Shown here one piece after another: positions 38,601 to 48,035 of a stretch of DNA of 64,000 nucleotides. This DNA comes from a virus. The stretch's first letter is position 1. Every line of letters begins with the position of its first letter. The position numbers were made by a program, and so were the translations under genes. Location of the stretch: IMG/VR virus record IMGVR_UViG_3300008110_000181, positions 1 to 64,000 of that record; one strand, given 5' to 3'. The notes below the pieces were generated by a model that was not told the origin of the DNA, did not search any database, and saw only the letters and a list, made by a program, of their open reading frames with translations.

Positions 38601-41600
38601 AAAAATTACCGAAGAATAATATTCAATCTTTTGAATACTGAATCCATTTGTGTTATTTGTTGCTGCTAATTTTATTTCTGTATCTACAAGACCTTTTGGT
38701 TTTTGAATAATAGCAACTGAAGATACTGAACTACCAGATAATCTAGCTTCTAAAATTCCTGTATCTAATTTTTGACCCGTTAGAACATCAACTATTACTA
38801 TACTTGGTGCATTAGTATAATTTGAACCACCTTTTAGAACAGAAATATCTTTAATTGTATTTGCATCTTTAATGAATATTTGTGGTGAAATATACGCAGA
38901 TGGTTTTAACGTAATATCAGATTGATATGAAAAACCTTCATTAATTATATTAACTTCCTTTATGTCACCAATTGTTTTTGAATCTAAAATAATATTTGCA
39001 TCAATACCATCATCTGTTACAATTTCATTTAAAACTGGAACTGTATTATAATCTGATTTTGATGATGTTATCTCAATCTGATGAATTGGTCCCTTAGTAG
39101 TCTTAGATGAAGTGACATATTCTAAACTTTGACACTCTGTACTAGCATAAGATAGTCTCTCCGGTAATCTCTTTAAGAAAATATTGAAGGTTGTGGATGC
39201 TACCCCTACCACAGTATATGTGTCACTTTCTATGAATAGACTATCTTCATAAGAAATTGATGAATTTTGCTTAACATCAAAGTCTGAATTTATAACTTTA
39301 CCATCTTTTTCTAAACCATAATATAATCTTTGTGGAATCTGATCATCAAAAATAATTTTTAAAGATGCATTTGTACTAATTCCAGGATTTCCTACCCTGT
39401 AACTATTAAACGAACTAGTAGAAGCTGTTGAAACAAATTCATGTATAAATGATTTGTCAAAATAAACTTTAAAATCATAACCAGAGAGAGAAGGATCTAA
39501 TAGATCAAAATTGATAGAATTATTTTTAGTTACTTTTATTTCTGGGTTAATCAATCCAACTGATTGACCCTCCATACCACTAAACCCAATACTGACAGTA
39601 TTTGGTGGATCAACGGTGCAATCTTTGTAGGTTAATGCCAGTTGAATATTATCTTTATCAACTCTAACAATATAATATTCACCATCATCTAATGGTTGTA
39701 ATAAATTGTTACTGTTACTTGTATATAATACTTTGTCTCCAGTTTTAAATCTATGATTTATTAGTCTAATAGTACCTCTTAAAGAAGATGGGTTATATAC
39801 TCCAGGTTTACCTAGTCCATCTGTATTTGTAAATCTCTTAAGAAGTTCTCCATCAATTGAGGCATCTACTATTCCACTATTATTAATATCATAAGTTGTG
39901 CTGCCAATGCCAACATTAGAAGTTAAAGAGTTTATATAAGACCTTATTGATGTTGCCGTTCTTCTTGTGGCATTTCCTGGGAATATCACATCTTTAATCA
40001 GAGCATCTCCAGTAAATCCAACTCCAATCATTTCTCTAGTAGCCACTAGAGCATCGTTGTAACTTACTACACCATCACCATCTAAGTCAAATTTTGAGTA
40101 ATTACTCCAAATAAAATCGTAAACATCTTGCCCACTTCTATTGCCAGTAGTTCCAAGTCCCACCGTAAATCCTAACCCCACCAATACTCCGATTGATGGT
40201 TGTTGAGTGGGTTTTGTATAATAAAAATTTGAAACTGTTATAGATGTAGAACCAAATCCAACAGGATCTAAAACAAGTTTTTGATAGTCTTCATTAAAAG
40301 AAACCCTAACAGATGTAGATTCTCCAGTTCCAATAGGACCTGGAGGTACTAATCCAATACCAACATTGAGATTTGGTTTAACATTTAATTTTACAGTATC
40401 ACCACTAATTAATCCATGAGAACTTGCGACAGAAACTGTTGTTTTAAATCTTGTTAAAGAACCCGTAATTTGATTAAAAGTACTTTCTAGCAAATAACGA
40501 TCATCATCATTTCCATTTGTATGGAAGAACAATTCTGGGGCATCAAAAGATGTTTTTAATCCAATACTATTGATTGTTTTATTAACAATGTAAAAATCTT
40601 GATATTGCCCGTTAATCGGTATACTAAATGTGGATGAACCGTTTGTTGAAACTGATATTGTACCAGAGGGTGGAGTAAATCTTACCTTTTGATTAGTTAT
40701 GAATGGATGATTTTCTAAGTAGATTGTCCTTGTTGGAATATCTCTAGATACTGTAAAATCAGCAAAATTAAATGATACTGACGTTCCATCTCCAGATCCA
40801 GTCCCAACACCGATAGATTCTCTAGGATTAAAATAAACTCTGTCATTCAATTTAGAATCAACATTATCTCCTAGATTTTTATCAATAGTAAATGAATTTG
40901 GTAGAAGTGAAATTTGTGCTTGGGCACTATGAGCAACTCCAACAGTATCTCTGTAAACTCGAATTATATTTTTTATTCTGAATAGATTTAAAACTTTTAC
41001 AACTTCTGTGCCAATTCCAATACTACTTCCTGCTGAAATTGTAGATGGTATTTGAGAAACATAAATTTCAGTTGAACCAATTGATACATTTGCAGGTATA
41101 TTCTTAGTTAAAGTTGTAGTTATAGAAGATACACCAATTTGATAAATTCCATCTAATTTTGTAAAAATAGTTGAAAAACCAGTTAATGAAATAAATTCAT
41201 TATTAAGTAAATCATGTGATGGCAATATAGAAAGTTGCAACTTTTCTGGATTAATCTGAGTAAGAATTACGTTATTGTAAACATCTTGGTTGCAAACAAT
41301 ATTTGTAACATCTTTACCTTTTAATGAAGATACTTTTGCTGATAAATCTTCTCCATCATCAGATTTAAATCTTAATATATCATTAATTTTATAATTATCC
41401 CCATCATTTACAATCTCATATGAATCTACATTTCCAGTGGAAACAGATTGTACTTTAACAACCTGATTTTTTAAATCCGAAAAACTTGAAAGAAAATCAT
41501 TTTCAACGTTTGGATCAATTAGTTTATATGGGTAAGTATTCCTTAAAACTCCAGATGTTGAAAAATCAAATAATTTTTGATTTAAGTATAAATTATCTTC

Positions 41601-44600
41601 AATCACATTTGATTTAAAAGCATCACCAATATAATATGGGAATTGAGGTTGGAAGCTAATATTATTGATTGGTGCAAAATAAGCATAAACACCAAGTGGA
41701 AATTCTGGTGTTTTGCAGAATCTTCCATTATTTTCATCAAGATCACCATTTTCCGTATATTTGTAATCCTCAACAAAAAATCCAGACACAAATCCAGAAG
41801 GACGATCAGTATAAGTAATGTCTAATTGATATCCAGATACAAGAGATTTTGGAGCAGAATTTACGTTCTGTGGATTGGTGTATCCATATGCACCATAAAT
41901 TGGATTGCCATCATATGCCCATCCGATAATTTTAGAGTGATTAGCACCGTTATCACTAAATGCATCTTGCAATTGCTTATTGTATGCAATAGATGCATAC
42001 TTTAAATCATTTTCTAGGGTTTCAGAAATAAATTCACTACCAAACCTAGATACATTATTTAAAGTTAAAGATCTAACTTCAGAATTAAAGAATCCATTTG
42101 AACCTGCAGAAACAACAGAAATTTTAGAAGTCGATGAATAACCTATACCAGAATTTATAACTTTAACTGACTTTATTCTTCCATTTTCTATAATTGGTAA
42201 AAATTCAGCTCCACTTCCCTTACCACTTGGATCTGTAACTACAATATCTGGTGTAGAATAATATTCTAATCCACCATATTCAATTTTTACGGTATTAATT
42301 CTTCCTTCACTAATATTTGGAGTAACTTTTGCATCTTTACCATTCTTAATTGTTATGATTGGTTTTTTCTCAAAATTTAATATTGTAGATCCATATCCAG
42401 TTCCAGATTCATATAGATATGCATCTATAATTTTTCCTCTAACTGATGGTGTTATATTTAAAACTTTTGTTGGTTGAACTGTAGATGCAATGCCTACAGA
42501 AGTGAACTCAACCGAAACCAAAATTGAGGGATAACTAAAATATTGATAACCAGAACCTTTTGATTTAAATTTAACATAATTTTTTCTTTCATAATTGGTT
42601 GCAACTGTTCCATTTATTCCAGCATCACAAATCCTAAATGAATTGTCATCTATTTTTAGAATATAAAACTGATTAGAAGTATCTGTTGAGACTCCAACTA
42701 TTGGACTTGTCTGATAATTATATACTACCAAATCACCATCATTAAATCCATGATTTGTGAAATTAACAGTATTACTTGATGTGGATATCCCCGATGGTTT
42801 TACAATCAACTTTCTATTAGTATAACCTTCTCCACCATCAATTATTTTAATTTCTGTTAAGGTTTTTTTATTTGATTTTGTATAAAACTTATGAACACCA
42901 AAATTATTATCAGTGTTAAACTTTATAGTATTAATACCAGTAGAGTAATCCTTTAGACTTGGATATAGTAATACTGTTCTTGGACTTGTGCTTTTTGGAT
43001 AATATGAAGAACTATCAATCAGAGTTGAAGTTCCTATTCCAACACCAATTCCTTTATTACCATTTGCATTATAGAAGATTTCTTCACCATCTGCAAAGAA
43101 ATGGTCTGTATCAAACGTTAGTTGCCCTGTAGTGGTGTTTATACCACCACCTGTAGTAGTTGCTCTACCATCAAAAAGAACTTCTCTAAGTCTTAGATTC
43201 AAGATAGGTTCTAAAACTGCCCCACGACCATTACCACCATTTACCCCAATAGAAACAATCCTATCAATGTCAAAATCTTGTGGATCAACGTATACTTTTT
43301 TAATTAAACCACTGATTACGGGTTGAATGAGTGCAGTAGTTCCAATACCAGCAGAGACAGAAATTTTTGGTAAATTGATAACATCATAATCTCTTCCACT
43401 GTTAATCACAGAAATTGACTTTAATGGTCCATAATAAATCTTATCCTGAGATTTATAACTATCAATTTCAACACCATTAACTAGCATTCCAACTGGACCT
43501 GGTAAAATTACTTTACTCTTATCATCAGTAACATTTGGATTAAAGTTAAGTGGGAACTTTTTCAGTAATTTTTGTGGTCCAATTACTCCAGATTTTTGCG
43601 ATGCAAGTGTAAAAGTATGTGTTCCTATTCCAGAATTATATGGAGATCTAAAAAGAACATAATTTGAACTTCCAATAAAAGATGAAGATGCATATAATCT
43701 TATTTTCTTTGCATCTGGAGACACCATTTCTACAAAATAAAATCCAGTATCTAATCCAACAAGAGTATCTGTGTTTGGTTTATAAAAAATTCTATCTCCA
43801 GTAATGAAAGTAATTGGATTTTCAAATGCTATTACACTATAATTAATATCAATTAAAGTTTCTAAAGCACCACTAGTATTATTAATTGTATAACTATCTA
43901 ACTTTTTAGTTATCTGATAATTATATGGAATACTAAATCCTCTATTACTAGATGGTAAAGAATTTGATGCAACGTATCCATAGTTTGTATCTGTATATAA
44001 GTTACTAATGTCAGATATTAAAGTATCGTTACCAAATTTTATAGGAGCATAAACACTACTTGCTTTATTAAGTTTTCTTCTTAAATCATATAATACACCA
44101 GATACGGGTGTAAAGTTTCCTAAAATCTTAATAGAAGTTGTATTTTCACCAATTTTCTCGTCAATATAAGAAGTAAATACGACGTTGTTTGTACCTCTTT
44201 GAACAATTTCTACTTGATCACCATGTTTAAAACTAGTTTGATCATCTTTTAAAATTGGTGACTTTAAATTTAATGATTTTGGACCATTGAAATTATCAAT
44301 ATGAAATCTTGAGTTTGCATTATATAACCAAGAATTTACAAAAACTTCTTTGAACGATTTATTAGAAAATCTAGTTTTTATAATTGGGTTGCCTAGACTT
44401 TTAATATTAATAGAATCTCCTTCTGCAACACCATTAAGATATTCCGAAATTTGTTCAAATTTTGCTAAAGACCCTAAAATGCTAAAAGTAACCTTCTTTG
44501 TTAGATCCCCATTTTCATACCCAAAATATATTTGATCATTACGAATATCTGCGGCAAATGGAATAGCAGTTTCTATACCAGAACAACCGAAAAATTGATT

Positions 44601-45668
44601 AATTGATTTATTTGTATATGTTATATTAGTATTTTCACCCGAAACAAGAACTCCAGATTCTTCAAAACCAATTGTAGAATCTACTGAAATTATTGAAGAC
44701 CCAATAGATACTGCTTCTGTACATTTTGAGTTAGGTGTAACTTTAAAAGTACCTTGAACTGCAGATGGTATATCGTAACCAACAAATAAAGATAATTTAT
44801 AATATGTTTTAAAATTTCTTGTTAAAATTTCAACATTAGATACTGATGCAGTTGTTGCAGGATCATTATTTTTTTGAATTTGTTGACCAACTAGGTTATT
44901 TGGTTCTCCAGAAATTTTTTCAATTAAAACAACTTCTCTTCTGAGATATTCTGCTGTTGATGGTTTAAGTAGAAAATTTTCTAAGTTAACAATAGATGCG
45001 TTAACACCATATAAAACTTTGAATAAAATTTTAAACGATTCTGAAGTTCCTTTAGATTGATAAAATGCCCTAATAGACTTAATAAAGTTTCCTGGATTGA
45101 GATTTTCATCAAAATCAATTTCTTCAAATCCTGGTGCAAAAGTATACTTTAATTTTTTAAATAATTCTTTTAAGAATAAAGCACTTAAGTTGGTAATTTT
45201 TGCAGATGCTTTATGAGATGAAGCCTCAGAATTTTGGAATATTAATTCTTCTTGATTTATTTCTTGATGGTAGTTAGTAATACCACTAAAACCACGTTGA
45301 CAATTTAAGAAAGAGTTTGTGGTTATTCCAGTATAAGTAATGATTTCATCATCAATCTTTAGTAAACCGTATTTTTCAGGAAATCCTTCTGTAGTGTTTA
45401 CATTAATTGTAATTTTATTTTCAGTTCCAATATCAGAAGTCAAGTATATACTTCTATTTGAAATTGATGATGATAAAATATTGCTAACTTTTGAATATTG
45501 ATCTAAATTTTCGGCAATATCAACTGGACCACCCTGATATTCCTGTGAAATGTAATACTGTTTTAAAAATTCTCCCACTTTTGGATTTTCATCCAAAACG
45601 AAACTTGGAAGTTGACTTTCAATAATTTGATGAATTTTAACCCTTGAATCAAATCCCGTCTGTATCAT
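32610..45668 (-). CDS. giant 4352-residue baseplate/tail structural protein (gp7 position)
   Basis: An unbroken 13-kb reading frame between gene 6 and gene 8, where T4 has gene 7 (1032 residues). The N-terminal region (to about 300) resembles wedge proteins, with EFLKQYYISQEYQGGPVDIAENLDQY. The body is beta-rich with many GxGY repeats. A dockerin-like pair of Ca loops lies near residues 1861-1872 and 1927-1939. A helical domain lies at about 3690-3830 (YDAANLISRNLQFIADIAVGRMLANYP and following). The C-terminus ends KLVYDTGALPKQLT. Likely a baseplate-wedge or host-contact protein; the exact role is not visible. Confidence 0.85.
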   Translation of the reverse strand: MIQTGFDSRVKIHQIIESQLPSFVLDENPKVGEFLKQYYISQEYQGGPVDIAENLDQYSKVSNILSSSISNRSIYLTSDIGTENKITINVNTTEGFPEKYGLLKIDDEIITYTGITTNSFLNCQRGFSGITNYHQEINQEELIFQNSEASSHKASAKITNLSALFLKELFKKLKYTFAPGFEEIDFDENLNPGNFIKSIRAFYQSKGTSESFKILFKVLYGVNASIVNLENFLLKPSTAEYLRREVVLIEKISGEPNNLVGQQIQKNNDPATTASVSNVEILTRNFKTYYKLSLFVGYDIPSAVQGTFKVTPNSKCTEAVSIGSSIISVDSTIGFEESGVLVSGENTNITYTNKSINQFFGCSGIETAIPFAADIRNDQIYFGYENGDLTKKVTFSILGSLAKFEQISEYLNGVAEGDSINIKSLGNPIIKTRFSNKSFKEVFVNSWLYNANSRFHIDNFNGPKSLNLKSPILKDDQTSFKHGDQVEIVQRGTNNVVFTSYIDEKIGENTTSIKILGNFTPVSGVLYDLRRKLNKASSVYAPIKFGNDTLISDISNLYTDTNYGYVASNSLPSSNRGFSIPYNYQITKKLDSYTINNTSGALETLIDINYSVIAFENPITFITGDRIFYKPNTDTLVGLDTGFYFVEMVSPDAKKIRLYASSSFIGSSNYVLFRSPYNSGIGTHTFTLASQKSGVIGPQKLLKKFPLNFNPNVTDDKSKVILPGPVGMLVNGVEIDSYKSQDKIYYGPLKSISVINSGRDYDVINLPKISVSAGIGTTALIQPVISGLIKKVYVDPQDFDIDRIVSIGVNGGNGRGAVLEPILNLRLREVLFDGRATTTGGGINTTTGQLTFDTDHFFADGEEIFYNANGNKGIGVGIGTSTLIDSSSYYPKSTSPRTVLLYPSLKDYSTGINTIKFNTDNNFGVHKFYTKSNKKTLTEIKIIDGGEGYTNRKLIVKPSGISTSSNTVNFTNHGFNDGDLVVYNYQTSPIVGVSTDTSNQFYILKIDDNSFRICDAGINGTVATNYERKNYVKFKSKGSGYQYFSYPSILVSVEFTSVGIASTVQPTKVLNITPSVRGKIIDAYLYESGTGYGSTILNFEKKPIITIKNGKDAKVTPNISEGRINTVKIEYGGLEYYSTPDIVVTDPSGKGSGAEFLPIIENGRIKSVKVINSGIGYSSTSKISVVSAGSNGFFNSEVRSLTLNNVSRFGSEFISETLENDLKYASIAYNKQLQDAFSDNGANHSKIIGWAYDGNPIYGAYGYTNPQNVNSAPKSLVSGYQLDITYTDRPSGFVSGFFVEDYKYTENGDLDENNGRFCKTPEFPLGVYAYFAPINNISFQPQFPYYIGDAFKSNVIEDNLYLNQKLFDFSTSGVLRNTYPYKLIDPNVENDFLSSFSDLKNQVVKVQSVSTGNVDSYEIVNDGDNYKINDILRFKSDDGEDLSAKVSSLKGKDVTNIVCNQDVYNNVILTQINPEKLQLSILPSHDLLNNEFISLTGFSTIFTKLDGIYQIGVSSITTTLTKNIPANVSIGSTEIYVSQIPSTISAGSSIGIGTEVVKVLNLFRIKNIIRVYRDTVGVAHSAQAQISLLPNSFTIDKNLGDNVDSKLNDRVYFNPRESIGVGTGSGDGTSVSFNFADFTVSRDIPTRTIYLENHPFITNQKVRFTPPSGTISVSTNGSSTFSIPINGQYQDFYIVNKTINSIGLKTSFDAPELFFHTNGNDDDRYLLESTFNQITGSLTRFKTTVSVASSHGLISGDTVKLNVKPNLNVGIGLVPPGPIGTGESTSVRVSFNEDYQKLVLDPVGFGSTSITVSNFYYTKPTQQPSIGVLVGLGFTVGLGTTGNRSGQDVYDFIWSNYSKFDLDGDGVVSYNDALVATREMIGVGFTGDALIKDVIFPGNATRRTATSIRSYINSLTSNVGIGSTTYDINNSGIVDASIDGELLKRFTNTDGLGKPGVYNPSSLRGTIRLINHRFKTGDKVLYTSNSNNLLQPLDDGEYYIVRVDKDNIQLALTYKDCTVDPPNTVSIGFSGMEGQSVGLINPEIKVTKNNSINFDLLDPSLSGYDFKVYFDKSFIHEFVSTASTSSFNSYRVGNPGISTNASLKIIFDDQIPQRLYYGLEKDGKVINSDFDVKQNSSISYEDSLFIESDTYTVVGVASTTFNIFLKRLPERLSYASTECQSLEYVTSSKTTKGPIHQIEITSSKSDYNTVPVLNEIVTDDGIDANIILDSKTIGDIKEVNIINEGFSYQSDITLKPSAYISPQIFIKDANTIKDISVLKGGSNYTNAPSIVIVDVLTGQKLDTGILEARLSGSSVSSVAIIQKPKGLVDTEIKLAATNNTNGFSIQKIEYYSSVIFDVYISQPTDGFVTAPFAPGDEVFIEGIQKNTSLSGNGFNSENYGYKFFKVIDFNTTGLLARIRVDASALTDDVGTPKTIQDFVPVIVNRKIYPEFELTKEKLGFALNEKVFSNGIERDLKVTSFNNSYIKVFGSYELNVGEKITGKQSGTIVTISEIRENFGQFEIDYATKTNTGWANNIGKLNNDIQVVPDNDYYQNLSYTIKSPITYDQSKTVVNNFLHTIGTKNFNDTGITSSRNFTFTSEDSTIAIKDIITEQRTETVYGFDLVKDIGSFNGYSKFIKFDSKLLTPFISNKTNRVLKIDNINKQFSNLDSNLNQYLDIINLSTSNIQYLDALVKISTSDGSKVQLTDLVVVNNGSDAFLLEKGTIVTAGIGSTEYAGEKIGEFSLETKNTEVNLRFAPVDFANTDYDIKFIQKSFQTNAIGVASTSIGFITKFNSIKSTSGLSTTVGLTTNILSVDASVFKSLHASVHITDTVSNKMQYSELYVTHDNSDTFISEFYFDDFGADENGYTAGFIGSFAANLSSNVLSLDFENLTSQNNVSVKANIVGFGTTTIGISTYRFKTSGTPNGSERSAIYDSYATSGLTTNPLVVSSYNYTLFNSSKSLVEVSIGSTKAVHQVLTIHDGSSVYVKQLPFLSVSGISTNDTRLGLGTFGGNISGGNVILTFYPDNNLSGTVKLSSFNKLLYTITDAINIAPPLNYKDSNGLTFTRDSVIVKFYNSFNGGRINKTDFVMFSDELPIFAREFDTSDPDDLDLTTGTFKSSKHFFSEDEELIYTPKSTIIGIGTVALTYKSGIATGILPSTVYVVNKTEDSFQISTTKTGTAVTFTSAGEGNAHVLEMKKKNEKCVITIDDVIQYPIFPKQIYYQLNNTIGAGQSSFQVTGISTIVPKDIIKVDNEYMGVISVGFGTTSTGPVNGIGTYPLVTVTRGYLGTASTSHSAGAQVSVNVGAFNIVQNILYFADPPKGNVQEEKDQSNLDSIKSDFTGRVFLRNDYTTNIIYDDISTKFNGIGRTFTLTVGSANTVGLGTSGGNGLLLINGIFQTPTTSNNPKNNFALRENAGITSVVFSGIRPGGGAEVDIVSEYDINQNDRPRGGLIVSIGSTLGIGYAPLVGAIVKPIVSAAGTITSVVGTSYTGTAVSVSTASYNNFSGIIEITTTQPHRLSESDLVRLVGLGFTCPSNAGVTSFFPRDTVSRLETFFPIVSVASSTTFTAKVGTSTLPHTYIGFGTVFPWYNLNIGSGYRGPVSVAITQSGHSGTIASITANVGAGGTLSFTVNTGGSGYSTITPCEVFLPDPSYANLPVQGVSRIGIGSTTQTGVGLVLSLDVDSNPYYAGGRFYDAANLISRNLQFIADIAVGRMLANYPGFTVPGGNKECTDDIKAVLETVLYNLRFGGNDQVWEAANIYKTNQTLLAGEEQQSIFAFNQARDIAIQVMRNEVVDTGGYTTEVQVIDNTIIGDVSQLPGVYTFSGECANVASAIGSYVGIVTGTIANVISYGATATVPATKTVAPGSLFSIKNFTITRPGYSFKRGDVIRPVGLVTDARLSEPLSNFELTVLDTFTDSFALWQFGNLDYIDSIAAYQDGFRLAFPLYYNGQLLSFEKDKNYDLDMKNLLVIFVNGILQEPGKSYDFNGGTTFVFTSAPKPEDNIAIFFYRGTIGSDSVLNSDIPQTIKIGDTVQIIKNNAYPNTITQNERLVQNIEFADRIETDLYSGSGIDEINSKPINWTKQKRDRIVFGQTVYKTRDSIEGQVYPTAKVISGITTSSTEIFVDNATFFNYNNQIAAKSFDLLIVGSSSTVGLSTTGPRLIETLKSVTTVNGFCGVITGIGTTTGIGTSKALKFFVNNLDSDTFVTAGLSTGYPIYIYDTRIGNGITATNSSNTNVVGIGTSYLDCVYHVSAWSGVVGDDNAGIITCNVHSNANIAGLSTSGTELRPVGKFSWGRLSGFTRGTNPVSIAVTTNTVDVGLTTYPTVQRRSIGLKLVYDTGALPKQLT

Positions 45669-45669
45669 A

Positions 45670-47601
45670 TTACTTTCTTATAAGATTTCCGTTAAGGTAA
45701 CTAGATGTATAATAATTTTTAGTAAATTCTGATCCAGATACTTCTTCACCAGAAGATATTACATCCTTTATCATATTTATTTCACTTTTTGAAATACTGA
45801 AATTTAAATATAATTCTTTTAATCCAACCACATCATTTGATTCTGGTATTGCCTGAACTTCGATAATGTTATTTTCTTTTACCGTAGAAGTAATGTTTAT
45901 ATTATTAATGAGGATTTCTCCCTTTTCATAATCAATTGTTCCAGCAGATTTTAAAACAACTCTCGTCTCTGTCTCACTGATGGGTTTAACTATTGATAAA
46001 AATCCTGTTTTTCCATCATCACTTGGAATATCTGTAAAGTACACAGTATCAGATTCACCAAATATTGTAAAACCAGTTGATTTAATATTATATCCTTTCT
46101 TGCTGATATGAAACTTATTACCAAAGCAAAGTTCATATTGTGCATATTGATTTATATAAGCTGGTAAATCTCTTCTAATTCTAACTTTTGTGATATTTGA
46201 GGTGATTGAAAAATCAGTATTGTCTATAATTTGTAAAACTTTACTATACTTGAATCTCCCACCAAATTTATTAAGATCTAAAGAGTTTGCATATTTGTTC
46301 AGAGAATTTACAACTTTATTCTTTAAAAATTCTGCAGAAGAAATTTTTGAATAATCATAGTAAATACCAGCATCAATTTCAACATATAGAACTTTAAGGT
46401 CAACTATTTTTTGATTAATTCCAGAAACACTATATTTTCTTAAATTGTCTAATATATTTTTCTTATTAAAATCTGAAACAAATGTTCCATTTTTAGGCTT
46501 AATGCTAATCATCACCGTGCCATATTCTGGTGGATCTAATTCTTCACCACCAACAATACTGACAGATTCTGTATCTGGATAAACTCTTTTGATTATTGAT
46601 TCATAATCACTTGCGGTAACTGCTCTATTTTGTGATGCATAAATTCTTGGTGCAAAATATTTAATAGAATCAATTCTTTCAATGTCAGATCCATTTTGGG
46701 ATACTTGATTTGTCGTCACCGTAACGGGTGAATCTAGAACTAAAACATCATTATTATCATCTTCTAAAGAACCAGAAAATAAGAATCTTCCTACACCATT
46801 TCCCTTCTTACCTTCAGTGACAATATAATTTGCTGTTATAATATCTCCGTCTTGATTTGTACCATTTCCTAACTTTCTACCAATTAATCCATCACCAAAG
46901 AATATTTCATATTTTTCATCTTGAACTTCTTGAATCAAAAAGATTCTCGATGTTTCATCTAAATTTAAAATATTTTCTACTTGATTATATTTAAATCCTA
47001 GTTCTTCTGCATTCGATGCTTTTTTTACATAAACTCTAACTGTAGAAGTATCAATAAATGGGTTATCTAAAATAAATCTTTGGTCTAAGGACCCGTCATA
47101 CTTAAATTTACTTGTTAAAAATGTTCCTTGATATACTGTTATATTATTGAAACTTGCTATACCAGCAGAACTTACATTTACTGTGATATTTTCTGGTATT
47201 GAAAATACATGAGAAGTATTTTGTATATCACCTGTACAAACTAATCCTGCTTTTAATGTTAAAGTCTTAGTAGTTTGCTTACCATTACCATCTAATAACC
47301 CAGTTATGCTAAAAGATATTTGTGCTTTAGATGCTGTTGTTGAGTGAGGTATATATCCAACATTTCTTGCTAGTGAGACTACATTCTCTCTAAGAGTTGC
47401 AGAGTCTAAGAAAGACTCATTAACAACCATGTTTGTATTGAATGCTGTAATATATGTGTTATATGCTAAAGTATCAATCAGCACAGAAAAATTAGATCCT
47501 TCAAAGTCAAAATCCGTGAAGTCTGAATTTTCACGAATATAATCTTTTATAGAATCTCTGATTTGATCGAAATCTAAATTAGTAAATTTAGTAAAAGGCA
47601 T
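45670..47601 (-). CDS. 6: gp6 baseplate wedge protein
   Basis: Core wedge protein of 643 residues (T4 660), related to baseplate J proteins. NLDFDQIRDSIKDYIRENSDFTDFDFEGSNFSVLIDTLAYNTYITAFNTNMVVNESFLDSATLRENVVSLARNVGYIP is diagnostic, and YEIFFGDGLIGRKLGNG and ITASDYESIIKRVYPDTESVSIVGGE continue the family pattern. It follows gp25, as in T4. Confidence 0.96.
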   Translation of the reverse strand: MPFTKFTNLDFDQIRDSIKDYIRENSDFTDFDFEGSNFSVLIDTLAYNTYITAFNTNMVVNESFLDSATLRENVVSLARNVGYIPHSTTASKAQISFSITGLLDGNGKQTTKTLTLKAGLVCTGDIQNTSHVFSIPENITVNVSSAGIASFNNITVYQGTFLTSKFKYDGSLDQRFILDNPFIDTSTVRVYVKKASNAEELGFKYNQVENILNLDETSRIFLIQEVQDEKYEIFFGDGLIGRKLGNGTNQDGDIITANYIVTEGKKGNGVGRFLFSGSLEDDNNDVLVLDSPVTVTTNQVSQNGSDIERIDSIKYFAPRIYASQNRAVTASDYESIIKRVYPDTESVSIVGGEELDPPEYGTVMISIKPKNGTFVSDFNKKNILDNLRKYSVSGINQKIVDLKVLYVEIDAGIYYDYSKISSAEFLKNKVVNSLNKYANSLDLNKFGGRFKYSKVLQIIDNTDFSITSNITKVRIRRDLPAYINQYAQYELCFGNKFHISKKGYNIKSTGFTIFGESDTVYFTDIPSDDGKTGFLSIVKPISETETRVVLKSAGTIDYEKGEILINNINITSTVKENNIIEVQAIPESNDVVGLKELYLNFSISKSEINMIKDVISSGEEVSGSEFTKNYYTSSYLNGNLIRK

Positions 47602-47602
47602 T

Positions 47603-48004
47603 TTATCTTGTTGCCTCTAATAGGAACGAATATTCTTGAGTGGGAAACTCTTGACCAATAATATTAAACACAATATTCACATAAAAAGCATTTTCATCTG
47701 GATTTGGTTCAACTTCAACTTGAATAACTTCAACTCTAGGTTCATAATTTGCAATCGCAGTTTCAATTTCAGTTTGTATGACAGAAGCAGTACCAAAATC
47801 TACAAAATCAAATAGACTGTCTCTGACTCGGGAACCAAATGTTGAATTAAAGAACTTTTCTGTTGGTATCGTTTCGACAATATTTCTCACAGATCTACGA
47901 ATCGCATTTTCATTCTTTAAAACTTGAAGATCTTTTGTTACTGGATGAGGTTCGAATGATAGGCTAATATCTTTGAAAGATCTAGATATTTTTTGAGATG
48001 CCAT
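47603..48004 (-). CDS. 25: gp25 baseplate wedge protein
   Basis: Sheath-initiating wedge protein, 133 residues (T4 132), related to T6SS TssE. NENAIRRSVRNIVETIPTEKFFNSTFGSRVRDSLFDFVDF and the end EYSFLLEATR are typical. First gene of the baseplate operon behind a late box. Confidence 0.95.
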   Translation of the reverse strand: MASQKISRSFKDISLSFEPHPVTKDLQVLKNENAIRRSVRNIVETIPTEKFFNSTFGSRVRDSLFDFVDFGTASVIQTEIETAIANYEPRVEVIQVEVEPNPDENAFYVNIVFNIIGQEFPTQEYSFLLEATR

Positions 48005-48026
48005 TGACCAAGAGTTTTCTTTGCTT

Positions 48027-48034
48027 TATTTATA
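48027..48034 (-). promoter_or_regulatory. late promoter TATAAATA for genes 25-6
   Basis: A perfect late box on the minus strand, 22 bases upstream of the gp25 start. Confidence 0.78.
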
Positions 48035-48035
48035 T

